From Yarrowia lipolytica (taxonomy: Eukaryota > Ascomycota > Dipodascomycetes > Dipodascales), in the NCBI RefSeq assembly GCF_001761485.1, contig NC_090775.1:3169001-3233000 (forward strand): a DNA stretch of 64,000 bases, read 5' to 3'. The notes under the pieces are model-generated. The model saw only the letters and a list, made by a program, of their open reading frames with translations. It was not told the origin of the DNA and made no database searches. Position numbers and translations under genes: made by a program. Positions 40,849-51,434 of this stretch are shown one piece after another. How positions within the stretch are numbered: position 1 is the stretch's first letter; every line of letters begins with the position of its first letter.

Positions 40849-41623
40849 ATTTAAAAAATGTATTATTGCAACGAGACATTCAAACGACGACTGTAATCAT
40901 TCTAAGAGAGACAGCGATACCTCAAGTAATCAACAAGTTATTAAAGAGATTCTGTATAGGCATGACAGTGATGGTGGGTCAAAATTTTCCAACCCATTCA
41001 TGCGGTAAAAAATTCTACTTCTAAGAGAGTATTCGTACAGCACTGTGCATATCAACAACGATTGCAATATAAATGATGAGACCGAAGCCACGGCTTTGAA
41101 TGTGAAAGAAGTTATGTAAGTAAGACGTACAAGTATGTACACTGTACCTCTATCTTTAACGGCGGTTCGACTGTTACTTATGTTTCATAGCCTCTACGAA
41201 GATCTCTCCTCTCTTTTCATTTACTGTAATAGTGTGCAAGTGCACCATGGCTTTTTTTTTTTTCATGAAGAGGCACCCATAAGTGTTCTACGTCTGGTCC
41301 GTGTACATGCTGTAGTTCTGTCTAAAAAAGCGCTCTACGACAAGCCGTGTAGCCTGGAGTGCTTTCATGGTACATACTGTAGCACAACGATTGATCCAAG
41401 TCCGTGTTTTGTACACAACGGGTCAGAAATAAGACCCCAAGTGTTGTTTTTTATAATATTGCGTTCACAGACTTTAAAAAACATACTCATAAAGTCGAAG
41501 GCTTTGTTTAGTGTTTGTTATAGGCTTATACATACACCTCATCAATCGTTATTCATTATCATTATATATCGTGTCTCATAAATGCAGCGAGATCTGACTC
41601 GCTCGGCGTGGACTTGGTTTGTT
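40849..41623. other. Convergent intergenic region, RPL2 and MFS gene
   Basis: 775 bp between facing gene ends. It starts with the shared RP 3' element. A frame at 41135-41581 has no bias or family features. Nothing else is seen. Confidence 0.5.
40855..40870 (+). terminator. Shared 3' element after RPL2
   Basis: AAAATGTATTATTGCA lies within 10 bases of the RPL2 stop; the same 16 bases follow the RPS8 stop. It is likely a 3' end processing or stability element. Confidence 0.5.
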
Positions 41624-43087
41624 TTACAGGTGCACGCTGGGAATTTCCCGAATAAAGCCCTGTCCAAACTTGGAAGAAAAGAAGATGACGGATAGAAGCA
41701 TCAGATCAAAGGCTCCCAGCACAAAGAAGCCAGCATGAGCCCACTCGTCCGACAAAGCAAAGCCGACCTTTGTGAGAATCAGAATACCGGCTCCTCCAAA
41801 GAGAGAGTAGACTCCGGCAATGGAACCTCGAATCTCTGCACGCACGTCGGTGCAGTAGCTCATGGAGGTGATGATAACTCCAATCTGGCCAACACCAATG
41901 AAGCCACAGAAAACCATGAACCAGGCAGTCTGGGGAGAGTCAATGAGACAAAGAATCCACGAGGAAATAAGACCAAACAAAGCAGCAGCAGTGATACAGA
42001 TCGTTCGACCAAACTTGCTGACGGCGAAGCCCCAGACGGGAGTAGTGAGCAGAGCCACCAGCTGGGTGACTCCGGAGATGATGGAAGCCATAACGTAAGC
42101 CTCCTCACATCGGTCGGTTCCCTTGTAATTTCTGTCAGGGCCACAGTAGCCGTTGTTGTGGTACCACTGGTTGACAAAGGTGGGGATAAAGACGGCCGTG
42201 GCCACAGTGGTGGATCTTGCAACAAATCCGCCGGCGTAGGCAAGCATTACAGATCGCTCCTTGGTCATTTCCACAAAGCCCTGCTTGATGAGTTCTCCGT
42301 AGGGAGGAGTAGTCACCTGCACGGCCTGTTCTTCGGGACGCTCTTCATTGTTGACAGAGGCGGAGATGGAGAAACCTCGCTGCTGACGAATCCAGCCCTT
42401 GAGACTCTTGTTGGGATCCTGGTAAAGAGTCAGGAAAAGAATTCCGGAGGCAACAATGGCGATAGCTCCAACGATGAAGTACGATCGCTGCAGGGCGTCT
42501 CCCTTGGAGAGGTCTGGGAACTGGCTGGGAAGTCGCAGGAAGACCAGAAGCGAAAATACGGCTCCCAGGCCAGTTGAAATGCCGACAAGAACGGGAAGAA
42601 TGGCCTTTCTCTTATCGTGGTCGGTTTCGTAGCCAGCCTCCGGAGGATCTGAGTGGAAGTGGAAGCCGAAGAAGGAGAAGGAGATGGTGGACTGGGAGAT
42701 TTCGGAGAGCATGGCGGTGATCATGGAGCCCGCAGCCGAGGCACCGACGGAGAAAAGACATCGGAAAATGAGAATGTCCGGGTACAACGTCTGCCGTGTT
42801 GTATAGAGCATGATGGAGGTGCCAATGATACACACTCCGACAGATGTGACGATTCGGGTGCCAATCTTGTCACTGAGGGCTCCCAGAGCAGGAGCGACGA
42901 TGATGCTGACAATTTCGTCGGCGACAGCGAGATTGCCTACATGGGTCGCCACCTTCTTTCGGTAGCCCAGCAGGTCGGTGAGAATGAAGGGCTGGGTTGC
43001 GGACAGAAAGACGACAAACGCAATGGTCAACAGACACGAGCCGTAGAAGGCCGTGGTTTGTTTGAGGTGGAAAACACCGGGTTCCAT
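41624..43087 (-). CDS. Major facilitator superfamily transporter, substrate unknown
   Basis: A 487-aa protein with about twelve membrane segments in two halves. The MFS motif A appears as GALSDKIGTRI after helix 2 and again in the second half as WGFAVSKFGRTICI. A central cytosolic loop (QDPNKSLKGWIRQQRGFS to the ELIKQGFVEMTKERS segment) separates the halves. The long loop in the second half holds CGPDRNYKGTDRCEE, with two cysteines that could form a luminal disulfide. Nothing I can see sets the substrate. The start is ATG 43085-43087. Confidence 0.87.
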   Translation of the reverse strand: MEPGVFHLKQTTAFYGSCLLTIAFVVFLSATQPFILTDLLGYRKKVATHVGNLAVADEIVSIIVAPALGALSDKIGTRIVTSVGVCIIGTSIMLYTTRQTLYPDILIFRCLFSVGASAAGSMITAMLSEISQSTISFSFFGFHFHSDPPEAGYETDHDKRKAILPVLVGISTGLGAVFSLLVFLRLPSQFPDLSKGDALQRSYFIVGAIAIVASGILFLTLYQDPNKSLKGWIRQQRGFSISASVNNEERPEEQAVQVTTPPYGELIKQGFVEMTKERSVMLAYAGGFVARSTTVATAVFIPTFVNQWYHNNGYCGPDRNYKGTDRCEEAYVMASIISGVTQLVALLTTPVWGFAVSKFGRTICITAAALFGLISSWILCLIDSPQTAWFMVFCGFIGVGQIGVIITSMSYCTDVRAEIRGSIAGVYSLFGGAGILILTKVGFALSDEWAHAGFFVLGAFDLMLLSVIFFSSKFGQGFIREIPSVHL

Positions 43088-44265
43088 TTTGGCAGTTCAC
43101 GAAGTAGCAGCTGTGTAGAGAGTGTGCAGTTGAGAGGGTTCGGGTGGTAAAATATAGCCCGTACCAAACGTACCGATGTACTAGCTGTGCGCTAAACCTT
43201 GGAAATAAACCCTGACTGCAGGATCTGATAAATGTGAGGGGTAAGAGAGAGAGTACAAGTACCTGTAACTTGAGTTTTGAGAGTGCCGTCAGAGAAACGA
43301 GTTTTGAAATTAAACAAATAAAACATGGGGTTTCTAGCTGTTAGTGCTTAATATTTTGTTTTATTCAGCAAAAAAATCGTCCTCCGAGGTAAGGCTCTAG
43401 AACGGATTACTTCTGCTGTCTTGGCACAACAGGGTTTTCGGTTTGGCAGCAGTCCAATCAAAAAGATCATTTGGAAGGTGGAGCCGCAGTGCTATGTCTG
43501 GGAAAAATACATTATCGGATTGAAGTAAACCTCTTATATAAGTGACAATAGTCGGTTGGAGTCACCACCTCCCCCGTTTCTCTCCGTATAACTCACCTTA
43601 CATTATCGCGATGATCAAAATAGATAGTCCGGTAAACGAGCATCATCTGATAAGTCCATGTAGCACATGGCAGCGAGCCAAACAAAGAAGCAGTGGCATA
43701 GAGTATTTTTCACCCGGAGAAAACTTTTTCGACTGTGGGTAAACACCAGTTGCCGGAGTGAGCCTGTTGCCACACATAGCAGTGATGTGCCTCTAACTAC
43801 CAGGACCATGTCTCAAGGCTATTTACTAATTACACGTGTCCCAGTACACGTTTCTTATACACGTTTCAAACAACAATATGTACAGTATATACTGTACACT
43901 TCTTCCTGTCTCACTCTTGTCTGGCTTCTCTTTCCTCACCGCCGTTAAACCTAAGAGACACACACCAGCCAGTAGGAAACCAAGTAGACTGTGAGACACT
44001 AAGACCTGACTAATTCCAATTGCATTGAGTCTAGAGCTTTGGGTGTGTTGCGAGATAACATCTTCGTACATAAGTGTTCGCTACTCCGTTGTAGGTCTCA
44101 TGTATCAAAATGAAATTAATGGTACAGCCTCTCTGTAGGTACTGGGTCCTGTATCATTTTTCATTCGTGATGCTCAGCATTAGCACTTATATGAGTGTAT
44201 GTACTGTACAGCATGGTAGACACTCGAATACATATAAATACATTAAAATACAACCCACATAAATC
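43088..44265. other. Intergenic between the MFS gene and SMC2
   Basis: 1.18 kb holding the MFS promoter and the 3' region of SMC2. A stop-free stretch of about 50 codons ending at 43528 was considered and left out. No RNA gene is seen. Confidence 0.5.
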
Positions 44266-47200
44266 CTACATGGCAATGACGGACGACGAGCCCTCCTGGA
44301 ATCGAGCCTTGAAGACTCGGTTGGCGTTGCTGAAGAATCCCTCTTTAAGCGACACAACAATGAACTGCGAGCCCTTGAATCGCGTCTTGATCAGATGACC
44401 AATGTTCTGAGTGTGGTTCAAATCCAAAGCAGCATCAACCTCATCAAGAATGTACATAGGAGCAGGCTTGAACTGGAGCAGAGCCAGAATCAACGACAGA
44501 GCAACTAGAGATCGCTGACCTCCAGAAAGCTCCGCCAGAGACTCCTTCCAAATCTTACCCAGCATGACCTTGATTTCCAGACCCTCGGTAATCTCCTTGC
44601 CCTCCAGAAGTACCAGCTTGGCGAAGGAGCCAGGCAACAGAGTCGCGAAGATCTGACCAAAGTCCTCGCTCACCTTCTTCCACGTCTTGGTCAGAGCCTT
44701 GCATTTGTACTCGTTCAAAGACACAATGGTCTGCTCAATCTTGACCTTGTCCTTCTCGATGGTCTTGATCATACCTCGTAGAGTCGCTTCCTTCTTCTCA
44801 ACGTTGTCAATCATGTTCATGACCTTGTCGTTGACCTTGTGTCCGAGACCCTTGATTCGCTCCTCCAACTGGCCAGCGGCCCGTCGCACCTGCTTGATGT
44901 CCACACTCTCGTAGTCATAATGAGATCCGGGCTTGCCAAACAGGTGAGCGTCAGCAGCGACCCAGTTGTACTTGGCCTCCATGGCAGTGGCGCCCTTAGA
45001 AGCATCTTCCAGCTCCTTCATCTTACGGGTATGAAGATGCTCAGCCTCCTTTGCAGCGACAAGAGCATCGGCATGGAAGTCTCGTTTCTGTTGAAGAGTA
45101 GCCTCCAAAGATCGTCGCTCCTCGTCCATGCCATGCAGAGCAGCCATCATCTCCTCAACCTGCTGGGTCAGAGAAGCCTCCAGAGCACGGGCCTCGTCCT
45201 GCTGAGTCTCCAGTTGAGCAAGGCCGCCTCGGGTAGCCTGAATTGCCTCTTTTAAAGCCTCGGCCTCGTCTTTCATACCAGTAATGTCGGACATAAACTG
45301 CTCGAGAGAAACCTGGATGTCCTCATGGGCAGCTGAGGCCTCGTCAACAACAGACCGGTGCTGAGCTACTTCAGCAGCCATTTCTTCGACAGAAGCAGCC
45401 AGCTCCTCAAGCTTACTGCCCTTGTTCTTTCCAAAGTCAGCCATGTCTCTCTCGATAGTTCCAATCAGAGCAATGGCGTCTTCAAGCTTCTGGTTGAGCG
45501 TGGGAAGGGACTCCTGGAGCTCATGAAGCTCGGCCTCCTGTTCCTGCTTCTTTCGCAGAACAGAAGCACTGGAAGAAGACTCCAGTTGCTTCTCGCCGGT
45601 CTTGATCTCGTGCTCCCGAATTGAAAGCTGGTTTTCAAGCTGTCGTCGCTCAGAGATAACTTTGGAAAACTGAGCCATGGACTTCTGGATGTTGCTGAGA
45701 TCGTATCGAGCCTCCTCCAGCTCCTGTGTAAGGTTGTTGATGCTCGTCAACTTCTTGAGAAGATCTCCACTTCGCTGCTGAGAGCCTCCAGAAAGGGTAC
45801 CCTCAGGCGAGTAGTGATCTCCCTCCAGAGTCACACAATGAGCACGAATCTGGGGATGGTAAGCACACTTCTTTGCGGTCTCGGTATCTACACACACAAG
45901 AGTGCCGCCAAAAACATAAGCCATGGCCTTAGCAACCTCATCGGAGTATCCAACTAGCTCTAGGGCACGTCCAACCCGGCCGGGGGCCACCTGCTGGGCC
46001 ACGGCGAGTCGCTCCGCAGAAATTAGACCTTCGGCAGCAATTTTATTCAGAGGAATCATGGTGACTCGTCGCTTGAGTCGGCCCCGCTGTAGCAGCTCCT
46101 TACCGGTGATCTCATTGTCAACAACAACGTTGAACAGCTTGCCTCCAGCAGCAACCTGCAGAGCAATGCACTTGTCCATGTTCTCATCTCCAATGGTCAG
46201 CAGTTCGGCCACGAAACCCTTGACGGATGAAGCAGAGAAGTTGGCATGAGGACGAGCGTAGGTGAACTCGGAGAACGACGCTTGACGCTTCTCGGAGTCA
46301 ATTCGAGCAGAAAGAGCATCGATTCGCGACATGCACTCGCGCTCCTTTCCGGTCCAGTCCTCGTCGGCTCCGGGAACAGCCATAAGACGCTCCACTTCAG
46401 CTTCCAGAGCTCCTTTGGCTTCTCGCAGACCAGCCAGCTTGTCGAGCACGCTCTGGTTCTGGCTCTCAGCCTTGGCGACCTTGGGAGCGTCTCTTTTGAG
46501 AGCCTCTGTCAGATGTGAGATTCGCATCTGAGCACGATCAATTGCCACACGAGAATCATTGGCCTGTTCACGTGCCTCAGCAAGTTGGCGCTGGTAGCCA
46601 GACTCCTTACCGGCCGAAGATGCGATACCGGTCTGAAGCGACTGTAGCAGTTCACGCTTGGACTCGAGAGCCTTGGTCATGGAGTCAAGACGCTGTGTTT
46701 GAGCGTCCAGTTCTCTCTGGCTAGCGTCAACTTCGGCCTGGCGCTTCTGGAGCTCCTCGGTTCGATCAGTAGCCTCAAGACTGGCTAGTGAATCTTCTTC
46801 CTCGGTAAGCTGGGACCGTTTCAGGTCGATTGTAGTGTTGAGACGCACCACTTCATGGGAGGCAGCCTTGGCCTGCTTTTGAAGAACAGAAACATTCGTA
46901 TCTTTAGACGCCTCGGCTGCCTGACGAGCCTTGACCTCGGCAATGTCCTGCTCGAGCACGCCCATCTCGTGTGTGTTCTGCTCCACTGCTAGGGCCTTTG
47001 CTTCCTTCTCGGCAACAATCGCTTCAATAGCGGCGGTCATCTCCTGAGCACCCTGGGTCAACATGATGTAGTCATGTGCCACAATGAGCTTGATAGCCCG
47101 CTCGAGGTCGGACTGGGTGTGTTGGTACTCGAGGAACGACTTCTTTTCCTGTCGCAGCTTATCCAACTTGGGCTTAATTTCCTCCTCCAAAAGCAATGCA

Positions 47201-47784
47201 CTTTCCTGGCGCCGGGCATCCTTCTTCGCCATAGTCTTGAGAGCCTTCTCCTTTCGATCCTCGTACATTCGAGTTCCAGCGGCCTCCTCGATGAGAGCCA
47301 GCACCTCGGCAGGCTTCATGTTCAGTACTTTGGTGATTCGACCCTGCATGATCAGAAAGTTGGGATTGTTGATATTGAGCTGGACCGATTGGAACAAATG
47401 CTGTACCGTCTGCTGCTGCGCTCGGTGACCGTTGATCAGGTACTTGCTCGTGCCTCCAAGCACAATCTGACGGGTCACCGAGATCTGGGCGTACTTCTCG
47501 AACCCGATAGGACTAGTGGCGGTATCTGAGTTGTCGAAAACAATGGTGACACTTGCCTTGGTCACACCGGCCTGTCCTCGCTTGTAGATGAGATCCTGGA
47601 GGTTCTGAGCTCGAACAGTAGCCATGGTCGTGATACCTAGCACGAAACAAATGGCGTCCAGAATGTTGGACTTGCCACTACCGTTGAGACCGGTGATACA
47701 GTTGAACTGCGGGTCCCATCCGGAGATGACTGTACGCGTGGCGTACGACTTGAAGCCGTCGATTACGAGCTCTTCGACTTTCAT
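44266..47784 (-). CDS. SMC2: Condensin ATPase subunit Smc2
   Basis: One of the two SMC ATPases of condensin, which compacts chromosomes in mitosis. The Walker A is GLNGSGKS (residues 32-39), the N-terminal head ends near residue 160, and two long coiled coils flank the hinge at about residues 500-680. The C-terminal head has the ABC signature LSGGQRSLVALSLILALLQF near residue 1085 and the Walker B YILDEVDAALD. At 1172 aa the length is typical, and ICFVLGITTMATVRAQNLQD marks Smc2 rather than Smc4. No intron is present. Confidence 0.97.
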   Translation of the reverse strand: MKVEELVIDGFKSYATRTVISGWDPQFNCITGLNGSGKSNILDAICFVLGITTMATVRAQNLQDLIYKRGQAGVTKASVTIVFDNSDTATSPIGFEKYAQISVTRQIVLGGTSKYLINGHRAQQQTVQHLFQSVQLNINNPNFLIMQGRITKVLNMKPAEVLALIEEAAGTRMYEDRKEKALKTMAKKDARRQESALLLEEEIKPKLDKLRQEKKSFLEYQHTQSDLERAIKLIVAHDYIMLTQGAQEMTAAIEAIVAEKEAKALAVEQNTHEMGVLEQDIAEVKARQAAEASKDTNVSVLQKQAKAASHEVVRLNTTIDLKRSQLTEEEDSLASLEATDRTEELQKRQAEVDASQRELDAQTQRLDSMTKALESKRELLQSLQTGIASSAGKESGYQRQLAEAREQANDSRVAIDRAQMRISHLTEALKRDAPKVAKAESQNQSVLDKLAGLREAKGALEAEVERLMAVPGADEDWTGKERECMSRIDALSARIDSEKRQASFSEFTYARPHANFSASSVKGFVAELLTIGDENMDKCIALQVAAGGKLFNVVVDNEITGKELLQRGRLKRRVTMIPLNKIAAEGLISAERLAVAQQVAPGRVGRALELVGYSDEVAKAMAYVFGGTLVCVDTETAKKCAYHPQIRAHCVTLEGDHYSPEGTLSGGSQQRSGDLLKKLTSINNLTQELEEARYDLSNIQKSMAQFSKVISERRQLENQLSIREHEIKTGEKQLESSSSASVLRKKQEQEAELHELQESLPTLNQKLEDAIALIGTIERDMADFGKNKGSKLEELAASVEEMAAEVAQHRSVVDEASAAHEDIQVSLEQFMSDITGMKDEAEALKEAIQATRGGLAQLETQQDEARALEASLTQQVEEMMAALHGMDEERRSLEATLQQKRDFHADALVAAKEAEHLHTRKMKELEDASKGATAMEAKYNWVAADAHLFGKPGSHYDYESVDIKQVRRAAGQLEERIKGLGHKVNDKVMNMIDNVEKKEATLRGMIKTIEKDKVKIEQTIVSLNEYKCKALTKTWKKVSEDFGQIFATLLPGSFAKLVLLEGKEITEGLEIKVMLGKIWKESLAELSGGQRSLVALSLILALLQFKPAPMYILDEVDAALDLNHTQNIGHLIKTRFKGSQFIVVSLKEGFFSNANRVFKARFQEGSSSVIAM

Positions 47785-47997
47785 TTAGGTGTTGAGAGGT
47801 GTGGTTTAGAAAAAGAACGTTAAGCGTGTTTCGTGTTTGGGACCTGTTGTCCCAGCAACGGTTAGAGTTTTGAGTGTTACACTTTAATTCGCCGCGAAAG
47901 CTACTCGTAAGTAGTTGAAGTACTGATTATAGGTGCGTTCTGTTACCAAAAACAATGGCTACACATTACAAGTAGTCGGTTCCATTGCAGCAAAAAA

Positions 47998-48097
47998 TGA
48001 CAACCGAGAGATTCGAACTCTCGCCTCCGAAGAGACCAGGATATTCGTTAAGGTGTTAGCCTTAACCTGGCGCCTTAGACCGCTCGGCCAGGTTGCC
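47998..48097 (-). tRNA. tRNA-Leu(AAG) with an 18-nt intron
   Basis: On the minus strand the acceptor GGCAACC pairs with GGTTGTC (one G-T), the D arm is TGGCCGAGCGGTCTAAGGCG and the T arm is CGAGAGTTCGAATCTCTCG. A long variable arm (TCTCTTCGGAGG) marks class II. The anticodon stem CCAGG pairs with CCTGG; the loop TTAAGGT carries anticodon AAG and is broken after position 37 by an 18-nt intron whose CTTAA can pair with the anticodon, as in other yeast tRNA-Leu introns. Six T follow the 3' end. Confidence 0.93.
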
Positions 48098-48795
48098 CGA
48101 AATGTGCCAGATTCGGGTCCGTTTCTTATTCCAAAAGTGGTTCGGGTCACGTGATTACTGTACTGTAATGAATCTGTAATGAATCATTAGAATAAAAATA
48201 AAAAACCGTGTTTCACTAGAATAAACAAAATTCCTAGTTGATTTTCAGAACGTCTTACCAAGTGGCAAGTGTGTGTTCTATTGTTCTTTACTAAATGGCA
48301 TGGAAAGTATCGCATCACTGCTGTATGATGGGCTCAGAGCTGTTCTCCTGAAGCTTGAGGAAAAAAAACAGAAAAGGAGAAGAAGAAAAAAATCATTTGA
48401 CGATGAAGATCGATGGGGCGTTGTTTTTGGAGCCCCTGTGGAGCTTCTTCTTTACTTTTTATTTTTATTTAACCAGGGGCCTGTGGGCAGGTGTTGGATG
48501 TTGTGCTTGTTTACCACATCTTGATTTGGAGTTGTATAGGATGTCTAACTCACGCGACAAGTACTTACACAATTGTGTGTGACAAGAAATATACAGTACA
48601 TTTTACACGTGTAAGTGCCCGATATTCATTCCTAACTACAGCAAGGGCGTAGAAACTCCTTAACACCAAAATCGAACGCCATTTTTTTTTATTCTAATTA
48701 CAAAAATCAAACGTTTTTTTTCTTTTCTAATGATTCGTGACTAAGCAGAAAGCACAATGTTTGCCTAACGTTTTCAAAAATCGGAAGATTTTTCA
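48098..48795. other. Intergenic between tRNA-Leu and tRNA-Ser
   Basis: About 700 bp, AT-rich, with several A or T runs of 8-10 bases (48358-48392, 48681-48722). No gene is supported. Confidence 0.5.
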
Positions 48796-48877
48796 GGCAT
48801 CCTGGCCGAGCGGTTAAGGCGAGAGATTAGAAATCTCTTGGGGTTTCCCCGCGTAGGTTCGAATCCTGCGGACGTCG
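48796..48877 (+). tRNA. tRNA-Ser(AGA)
   Basis: Class II tRNA without an intron. The anticodon stem AGAGA pairs with TCTCT around loop TTAGAAA (anticodon AGA). The variable arm is TGGGGTTTCCCCG-like and the T arm is GTAGGTTCGAATCCTGC. The acceptor GGCATCC faces GGACGTC and has an A-C mismatch at position 4-69. The gene is followed directly by CCA and then six T, so CCA happens to be encoded. The sequence is close to yeast tRNA-Ser(AGA). Confidence 0.92.
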
Positions 48878-49073
48878 CCATTTTTTGTTGATCCTGAACA
48901 GATACGAACCGACACTTACTGTAACTCGTACCCTTAGAATATGCGTACTGTACTTGGATTCGTGTCCTCGAGTCATGTCTCAATCTCATTTTAAGTAGCT
49001 ACGATTACTTATCTCGTCGCTCCATTTTTGAAATGCAATAATTATACAAGTAAACAGGAACAGTAAACAGATA

Positions 49074-51434
49074 CTAGCGGAAACCTCCAAGAGTCTTTCT
49101 TCGCTTGGAACGCTTCTGAGACCCGCCCTGTGAACCGGAGGGGCCAGCAGATTGTCTTCTCGTGTCCTGAGAGGCAACACGAGCTAGCGACGAGCGATGG
49201 GAGCTGGACGGAGCCAAAGATGCTCGCTGCGAAGGAGCCTGGCTCGATAGAGACAGTGTGGGAATCGTGTTTCTGCTGGCAACAATCTGGGAAAGCAGCT
49301 CCTGCTGAGTAGGGGCCTTACGCTTATTCTTGCGCGTTCCAAATTCGACCCAATCATCGTAGTTGGTTTTGGGAGGCGCACCTATCACCCAGTCATCCAA
49401 CATCTTTGTAATATGCACCGGAACGTCCTTTTCCTTTCCTCTGTCTTCTTTGGAGCGACGTACGCTACACGTCAGGTAGCAGAGCGTAGCTGCCAACCGA
49501 CGACACATACGCTCAGTCTTGATGCGATACTCTATGAGGTACTTTCCAAGAAGAGGATTGCCCCGATCAGATGTGTCAGTCGAGGGAGTGACGTATACAC
49601 TCATGAGTTCCTCGTACTTTTTCACTGGGTCCACATTTGGGAAGATCCGGACCGCAGAGGTGCTATAATGTTTCTGCAACTCGCCCAGCATCTCCCCAAA
49701 CTCATCAATCGACGAAGGTGTGTCGTCAGCTCCCAATTGAGCTAGAGACGTTCTACCGCCAGGACAGCCTTCCTTGTGCCAGGTCTTGATGAGACCATCA
49801 AGCTTCCCAGCAATCTCAGACACACCAATGGGCTCTGGAAATGGTGGCGGTAGCATAAACTCGTCATAGCCTTCAAAACTGAACACTCTCACGTTTTGTT
49901 CTTTACCATTTTTGTACTGACCAGGAAACTTCCACACTGGGTCAGGTTTGTAGTCTTGAAATTTGGACGGTTCACTAGTGAGAAGCTTGCGAACTACACA
50001 TCCATCAATGTCGCAATCGAACAGCATGTCAATAGCGCCTGGGAACTCAACCAGCAGGGTTGAATTGATAGGTGTTTGTGTAGACAGCATAATAGGGTAA
50101 GGGTCACAGGTCCATTCTAGCAGAAGTGGCTCTGCAGGGTTCTGGTATGCATATGTGTAGAATATCTTCTGAAGAGACAATTGAGAATGGACAATGGCAA
50201 TTGACTTGCCTTCGACCAGGGACATGGAGAGCTTGATGGAGGCATCCTCACTCAGCAGGTTCATTGTTCGGGAGATCTGAAGAGGCGTATCTTTGTTAAG
50301 GTCAAAGATCATCATTCGCACCGCAGAAAGCACAACTAGCAAGTTAGGGTACTTGGGGTCTCTTTTCATGTCCATAATCACGTCGCCTGCATGCTGCTGT
50401 TGAAACAACTCGACAAAAGTCGGTTCAGCTCCCATATCCTCCTTGTTCATCGCATATAGCCGCAGTCCTTTCCTTGAAGCCAGGGCCATCTTCTTGCCTC
50501 CATCAAACAGCTTGATACTTTTCCAGTCACTAAGCACCTCAAAGCGTGGATCGTATCCCTGAGCAATAATTGGAGGATGAGCTTCCGGCTCTGTTCCCAA
50601 CTGGTGTATTCGCCATGTTCCATCTGCAGTTGCTCCTGCGTATAGGTCGCCCTGAAGATCACAGTCCACGTACTTGTCGTCTCTGAGATCAAAGTAGGAC
50701 GTGGAAACCATGCTTGTAAACAGCTCTTGGACATTAGCATTTAGGTCCACAACATGAGTAGCTCCTGTAGTTCGTACCAAAAGTCGCGTAGCAAGTTTAC
50801 CCGTTCCCGCAGGGTTGTCAAACAGCACCTGGGTGATTTCGCGCTTGAAATCGTGCTGCTTGACATGATGTAGGCTTGGGAGTGACTTGTCAAACACATC
50901 ACGGGTGGTGGCATACGCCGGATCAAGAGATGGGTCTTGAGGAGCAACGTTCTCTATGATCAGCTCATTCCCCTTGGCATGAGCCATAATTCTGAAAGTG
51001 GCGAAATTCGTGTCCTCGACATGCTCAGTATCTCCATGGTTCCATTCCACGTCGGCCATGGCCATCTTTGTTCCCACATCGACCCTAAACAGCATGCTGG
51101 ACTTGCGAAAGCCCAACTCTCGGTCTTCAGCGAACTTGGCATGCATCTCGGCCAAAGGGATTTTACTTTTGTTCACGGCTTGATTACGAACCGTCTCGAC
51201 GATATCTCCCTCTGTAGAGCTGGTGAAGGTCCGGAACCCGGTGTCGTAGAGGGTCAAGGACTGGCCGACCTCCGATAGAGGCAGACTGCTGTTGACAGTG
51301 GGGTAATGCAAGTCGGTGTCGCCAAAGACCTCTCGGGAGATGAGAGGCATGCCCCATTGACCGGTGCCGACCTGGGACTCCCACAAGGACGGGTCTGTGT
51401 TCACCCAGCTCACTTGGCTCACTTGTTCGCTCAT
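49074..51434 (-). CDS. RRN6: Rrn6-like RNA polymerase I core factor subunit
   Basis: A 786-aa protein that I assign tentatively to the Rrn6/TAF1C family, which with Rrn7 and Rrn11 forms the core factor for rDNA transcription. Supporting features are a long all-beta N-terminal half that reads like a degenerate beta propeller (for example YVDCDLQGDLYAGATADGTW and FEVLSDWKSIKLFDGGKKMA), a helical C-terminal third, and a serine-rich tail ending in KRSKRRKTLGGFR, the short basic ending common in fungal Rrn6. The start is ATG 51432-51434 (MSEQVSQVSWVN). The codon bias is low, in line with a low-abundance factor. Another beta-propeller protein is the alternative. Confidence 0.6.
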   Translation of the reverse strand: MSEQVSQVSWVNTDPSLWESQVGTGQWGMPLISREVFGDTDLHYPTVNSSLPLSEVGQSLTLYDTGFRTFTSSTEGDIVETVRNQAVNKSKIPLAEMHAKFAEDRELGFRKSSMLFRVDVGTKMAMADVEWNHGDTEHVEDTNFATFRIMAHAKGNELIIENVAPQDPSLDPAYATTRDVFDKSLPSLHHVKQHDFKREITQVLFDNPAGTGKLATRLLVRTTGATHVVDLNANVQELFTSMVSTSYFDLRDDKYVDCDLQGDLYAGATADGTWRIHQLGTEPEAHPPIIAQGYDPRFEVLSDWKSIKLFDGGKKMALASRKGLRLYAMNKEDMGAEPTFVELFQQQHAGDVIMDMKRDPKYPNLLVVLSAVRMMIFDLNKDTPLQISRTMNLLSEDASIKLSMSLVEGKSIAIVHSQLSLQKIFYTYAYQNPAEPLLLEWTCDPYPIMLSTQTPINSTLLVEFPGAIDMLFDCDIDGCVVRKLLTSEPSKFQDYKPDPVWKFPGQYKNGKEQNVRVFSFEGYDEFMLPPPFPEPIGVSEIAGKLDGLIKTWHKEGCPGGRTSLAQLGADDTPSSIDEFGEMLGELQKHYSTSAVRIFPNVDPVKKYEELMSVYVTPSTDTSDRGNPLLGKYLIEYRIKTERMCRRLAATLCYLTCSVRRSKEDRGKEKDVPVHITKMLDDWVIGAPPKTNYDDWVEFGTRKNKRKAPTQQELLSQIVASRNTIPTLSLSSQAPSQRASLAPSSSHRSSLARVASQDTRRQSAGPSGSQGGSQKRSKRRKTLGGFR

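Noticed and set aside
43374-43528. Stop-free stretch of about 50 codons ending in a TAA, with a possible GTTAGT...CAG intron before it
   Set aside because: No recognised family, and the splice signals do not fit the CTAAC-AG pattern of the window.
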